Assembly (NCBI GenBank): GCA_902606555.1
Contig: CACLGQ010000005.1
Span: 1-45,634, forward strand
Length of the DNA stretch: 45,634 bases
Direction: 5' to 3'
DNA from: an uncultured Bacteroidota bacterium
GTDB taxonomy: Bacteria; Bacteroidota; Bacteroidia; Flavobacteriales; Flavobacteriaceae
Positions 43,127 through 45,634 of the stretch are shown one piece after another. A program made the translations under genes and the position numbers. How positions within the stretch are numbered: position 1 is the stretch's first letter; each line of letters opens with the position of its first letter. The notes below the pieces were generated by a model. That model saw nothing but the letters and a program-made list of their open reading frames with translations. It made no database searches and was not told the origin of the DNA.

Positions 43127-43351
43127 TTGAAAATAAGAATATTAATTTTTGCAATTACATCTGCCTTGGTTGTATCATTTTACGCTAATAGTAAATCTGA
43201 AATTGCATTTGATTGGATTTATAGTGATGGTGACAGAATTGTTGCAGCTATTTACTTTGTTTTATTATTTTTCTTTCAGCATGTTCTTTTTTATTTAGGA
43301 AAATTTATTTTTATTGCTTTAAAGAATTTTTTAAATAAAAAAACTTCATAA
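43127..43351 (+). CDS. Small two-helix membrane protein
   Basis: The 74-residue protein has a TTG start; no ATG is available upstream in frame. Two membrane segments (about 4-20 and 38-65) are separated by a polar stretch SEIAFDWIYSDGDR. It is not recognised. It lies between the 49-residue basic protein and the nitroreductase/DUF4920 pair, both on the other strand. Confidence 0.5.
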   Translation: MKIRILIFAITSALVVSFYANSKSEIAFDWIYSDGDRIVAAIYFVLLFFFQHVLFYLGKFIFIALKNFLNKKTS

Positions 43352-43411
43352 CTGAGTTATCTATAAGTTCAAGTAATTTGCTAAAGAACAGATATTCTTT
43401 TTTAGTTATCC

Positions 43412-43870
43412 TTATTCTTCAATTAAAACTCCATCTGCTAGAAATGAAATTGTAAACTCTGGTTTGGTAATAAGGGATATCTCCTTTTTTGATTTACCTG
43501 CATCTTCTGCATAGTGTTTAAGCTGAGCAACGCTTAATGTATCTATTGAGAGATTACCATTAATTATAGTATTCCTACCCTCAATTCCATTTTTTGGCAC
43601 AAAAAATCCGTAGTCTTTAAATCTAACGAGAATAGTATCTTGTTCTACAGAGATTTTCATCCAACATCCTTTCATTGGGCATGAAGATAATATCTCTCCT
43701 TCTAACTTTATTTTCGATATACTATTCAAAAAAGTATCTTTTGATAGTTTATAATTAATAATTTCCGAGTTTTGAAATGATTCACCATATGTTCTATACC
43801 TATCATTGGACTGTGTATATGATGATATAGTAAAACATAAAATTATCAACGTTTTTATAAATGTTTTCAT
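43412..43870 (-). CDS. DUF4920-type secreted protein
   Basis: The protein has 152 residues from the ATG giving MKTFIKTLIILCFTISSYTQ, a clear signal peptide; a longer frame upstream overlaps the nitroreductase gene and lacks one. The core EGEILSSCPMKGCWMKI (about 56-72), VRFKDYGFFVPKNGIEG and LSVAQLKHYAEDAGKS match DUF4920, whose conserved CxxxGC pair suggests metal or redox chemistry. It follows the nitroreductase gene by one base. Confidence 0.83.
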   Translation of the reverse strand: MKTFIKTLIILCFTISSYTQSNDRYRTYGESFQNSEIINYKLSKDTFLNSISKIKLEGEILSSCPMKGCWMKISVEQDTILVRFKDYGFFVPKNGIEGRNTIINGNLSIDTLSVAQLKHYAEDAGKSKKEISLITKPEFTISFLADGVLIEE

Positions 43871-43871
43871 A

Positions 43872-44438
43872 TTAATTATTCCATTCAGTTTTTGTTTCAA
43901 TAGGTATTCTTCTTTTTGACTTTACTTTTGAATGAGTAAAGATTCCAAGGTAAAAAAATCCAAGACATTTTTCATTTTCATCCAATTTAAAAAAATCATT
44001 CATTGTATTTAAATACTTAGGTGTACTCCAATAGCATCCGATATTATAAGCTGTACATGTTAACCACATGTTTTGTACCGCCATAGCTGTAGCTGCAATT
44101 TCTTCCCATTCTGGAACTATATTGTTTAAATCTTTCCTCATAAAAATTGATATGATACAATTAGATTTTTTACATTTCTCTTCAATTTTCTTCTTCTTTA
44201 TCGAAGTAACTTTTTCAGATTTATGGGTGGCTTCGAAAGATTTAACCATTTCTTCTGATAATTTATCTTTGGAAACGCCTTTGTAAACTTTAAAAAACCA
44301 GGGTTGGGTTAACTTGTGGGTTGGAGCAGTATTAGCGTTTTCTAGTAGTATTTTTAAAAATGATTTTTTTACTACACCATTCTCATATTGATTTGGATAA
44401 ATCGCTCTTCTATTTCTAATTATTTCATTAATATTCAT
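43872..44438 (-). CDS. Nitroreductase-family flavoprotein
   Basis: The 188-residue protein matches the compact YdjA-like group: INEIIRNRRAIYPNQY (about 3-18, FMN phosphate-binding Arg residues), ANTAPTHKLTQPWFFKV (about 35-51), EWEEIAATAMAVQNMWL and GCYWSTP, then FFYLGIFTHSK. It should bind FMN and reduce a nitro, quinone or related compound with NAD(P)H. It is the first gene of a two-gene operon with the DUF4920 gene. Confidence 0.9.
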   Translation of the reverse strand: MNINEIIRNRRAIYPNQYENGVVKKSFLKILLENANTAPTHKLTQPWFFKVYKGVSKDKLSEEMVKSFEATHKSEKVTSIKKKKIEEKCKKSNCIISIFMRKDLNNIVPEWEEIAATAMAVQNMWLTCTAYNIGCYWSTPKYLNTMNDFFKLDENEKCLGFFYLGIFTHSKVKSKRRIPIETKTEWNN

Positions 44439-44556
44439 AATCTAAATTATTTTTAAAAATATTAATTTTTCACGTAGTTTAAATTCAAAATTAATTCAGA
44501 TTGTATTAAATTTATCCAAGACAAAACTATCAATAATCAAAAATTATACTAAATAA

Positions 44557-44940
44557 ATGAAGTTGTTTTTAAAAATTCTAATTCTAATTGTTTCGTTAAC
44601 GGTACTAAGCGCTTGGTCATTCAGATTAGAAATGGATACAATATACAGGGGAGCTGATGCTTCAAATATGATTGAGGAATTTCAGGCTTATGGTTTGAGT
44701 AAAACTACAATGATAGTTGTTGGGATTTTTAAAGTTTTATGTGCGATTCTTCTTTTGCTTGGAATCAAATATGAAAAACTTATAACACCTGCTGCATTTG
44801 TTATGGCTACATTTATGCTTGCTGCAATTTATTTTCATATTAGTATTAGTGATCCGTTTGTTCCAACACTTCCCTCAACATTAATGTTTTTATCATGTAT
44901 TGCAATAATTTATTTAGATAAAAAGCTTAGTAGTGCTTAA
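44557..44940 (+). CDS. DoxX-like membrane protein
   Basis: The 127-residue protein has four membrane helices. The pattern LTVLSAWSFRLEM, then LSKTTMIVVGIFKVLCAILLL-type helix (about 49-70), LITPAAFVMATFMLAAIYFH and a last helix LMFLSCIAIIYLD fits the DoxX/DoxD-like family. These proteins are linked to redox or quinone-related functions in several bacteria, but the role here is unknown. The next gene starts 21 bases downstream. Confidence 0.75.
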   Translation: MKLFLKILILIVSLTVLSAWSFRLEMDTIYRGADASNMIEEFQAYGLSKTTMIVVGIFKVLCAILLLLGIKYEKLITPAAFVMATFMLAAIYFHISISDPFVPTLPSTLMFLSCIAIIYLDKKLSSA

Positions 44941-44961
44941 TTATAAATTATTTTCACCAAA

Positions 44962-45634
44962 ATGAGATTTGTTTTTTTAGTATTCTTAATATTAATTTCA
45001 TGCTCTAACCAAAATGAATACTTTATAATAAGTAAAAAAGAATATAAAAATAAGCTTGAAGGATTTTGGCTTGGTCAATCTATTGCTAATTGGACAGGAA
45101 TTATAACAGAGATGGATAAAATTGGAACCCCAGTAAATGGTAAAGGAGAAGGATTTTACGTATACAATGACTGGGGGAAAAAAGATCAACCCAGTATTTG
45201 GTCGAATAACTCAATGTTTAACACAATTGACTTTAATTTAGCTCTTTCTGACAGTCTTTGGGGTTCTGATGACGATACTGATATTGAATATATGTATCAA
45301 GAGTTAATATTACAAAACAACAATTTAACTCTGAGACCTGAACAAATCAGAGATGGATGGTTAAAACATATTAAAAATGATGAAGAAAATTATTTATGGG
45401 TTTCTAATCAAAGAGCATTTGATTTGATGAAAGAAGGTATTTTACCACCTGAGACCAGTAATCCTGACTATAATAAGTTTTACGAAATGATTGATGCTCA
45501 ATTGACTACTGAAATTTTTGGCTTGTATTCTCCCAATTATCCTGATATAGGTTTAAGAATGGCTTACATGCCAATAAGGACTGTAGGCAGAGAGAATGCA
45601 GCGTGGATCTCAGAATTTTATATAATTATGCACT
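44962..45634 (+). CDS. ADP-ribosylglycohydrolase-like lipoprotein, 3' truncated by window
   Basis: The frame is open to the last base, with 224 complete codons visible. A lipoprotein signal (LILISCSNQ, Cys near 14) is followed by LEGFWLGQSIANWTG (about 33), WGSDDDTDIEYMYQ (about 100-113) and a region with NPDYNKFYEMIDAQ. The triple-Asp motif followed by a Thr-Asp is the metal-binding signature of ADP-ribosylglycohydrolases (DraG/ARH). Most members are cytoplasmic, whereas this one is predicted to be exported. Later metal ligands lie beyond the window. Confidence 0.8.
   Translation, partial: MRFVFLVFLILISCSNQNEYFIISKKEYKNKLEGFWLGQSIANWTGIITEMDKIGTPVNGKGEGFYVYNDWGKKDQPSIWSNNSMFNTIDFNLALSDSLWGSDDDTDIEYMYQELILQNNNLTLRPEQIRDGWLKHIKNDEENYLWVSNQRAFDLMKEGILPPETSNPDYNKFYEMIDAQLTTEIFGLYSPNYPDIGLRMAYMPIRTVGRENAAWISEFYIIMH

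Noticed and set aside
42900..43351. Toxin-antitoxin pair formed by the small basic protein and the small membrane protein
   Set aside because: The two genes are on opposite strands, divergently arranged, and match no known toxin or antitoxin motif.
43871..43900. Longer start for the DUF4920 gene overlapping the nitroreductase gene
   Set aside because: The added residues would hide the signal peptide; the ATG at 43870 opens a proper one.

Overview
The window is gene-dense, AT-rich chromosomal DNA of a marine-type Bacteroidota, most likely a streamlined member of the Flavobacteriia. The signs are a GldH gliding lipoprotein, an OmpA-like protein with thrombospondin type-3 repeats, DUF6150, DUF6029, DUF4920 and Omp28-type proteins, many short lipoproteins, and matches to the Bacteroidota -7 element TAnnTTTG in front of several genes. 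Genes are packed tightly: many neighbours overlap by ATGA, and several convergent pairs overlap at their 3' ends. I see no rRNA, CRISPR array, transposase or integrase.

Layout: (1) 1-5858, a helicase-nuclease pair resembling AddA (5' truncated) and AddB, with an OmpA-family gene between them. (2) 5859-7900, a tRNA with a CAT anticodon followed by a small accessory segment. This holds a SHOCT-domain protein and a glycoside-hydrolase-like gene broken by one frameshift, and is bracketed by two near-identical 23/24-bp sequences. (3) 7911-14046, an M3 peptidase lipoprotein, a HupE/UreJ-like membrane protein, an SMP-30-like protein, a secreted protein of unknown function, and two exported phosphatases. 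(4) 14114-16907, a tight five-gene operon: small membrane protein, SOUL heme-binding-like protein, alpha/beta-hydrolase lipoprotein, His-containing four-helix membrane protein, YceI-like protein. (5) 16892-23038, a minus-strand operon (TlpA thioredoxin, DUF6029 barrel, aquaporin, NTF2-like) facing a plus-strand operon (Omp28-like, Smr, M28 peptidase).

(6) 23041-27695, a coupled esterase / DinB / 30-residue micro-ORF operon, an NTF2-like gene, an M23 peptidase, a tandem pair of paralogous NTF2-like lipoproteins, and a heparan-alpha-glucosaminide acetyltransferase-like membrane protein. The last belongs to one operon with PBP1A, GldH and TrhO (up to 31501). (7) 31608-37190, mostly housekeeping: RecA, a PlsC-type acyltransferase, TrpRS, a HU-CCDC81/SPOR protein, an acyl-CoA thioesterase, an exported PqqB-like hydrolase and OsmC. 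(8) 37264-45634, a DUF6150 repeat protein, a lipoprotein/barrel pair, a stand-alone PD-(D/E)XK nuclease, two methyltransferases including UbiE/MenG, several secreted small-domain proteins, a nitroreductase/DUF4920 pair, a DoxX protein, and the start of an exported ADP-ribosylglycohydrolase cut by the window end.

I do not see a clear-cut new defence or biosynthetic system. The best candidates for something undescribed are the five-gene SOUL/hydrolase/four-helix/YceI operon, the bracketed accessory segment beside the tRNA, and several small proteins of 30 to 58 residues that ordinary gene calling would miss. Family assignments come from motifs read by eye; no database search was run.
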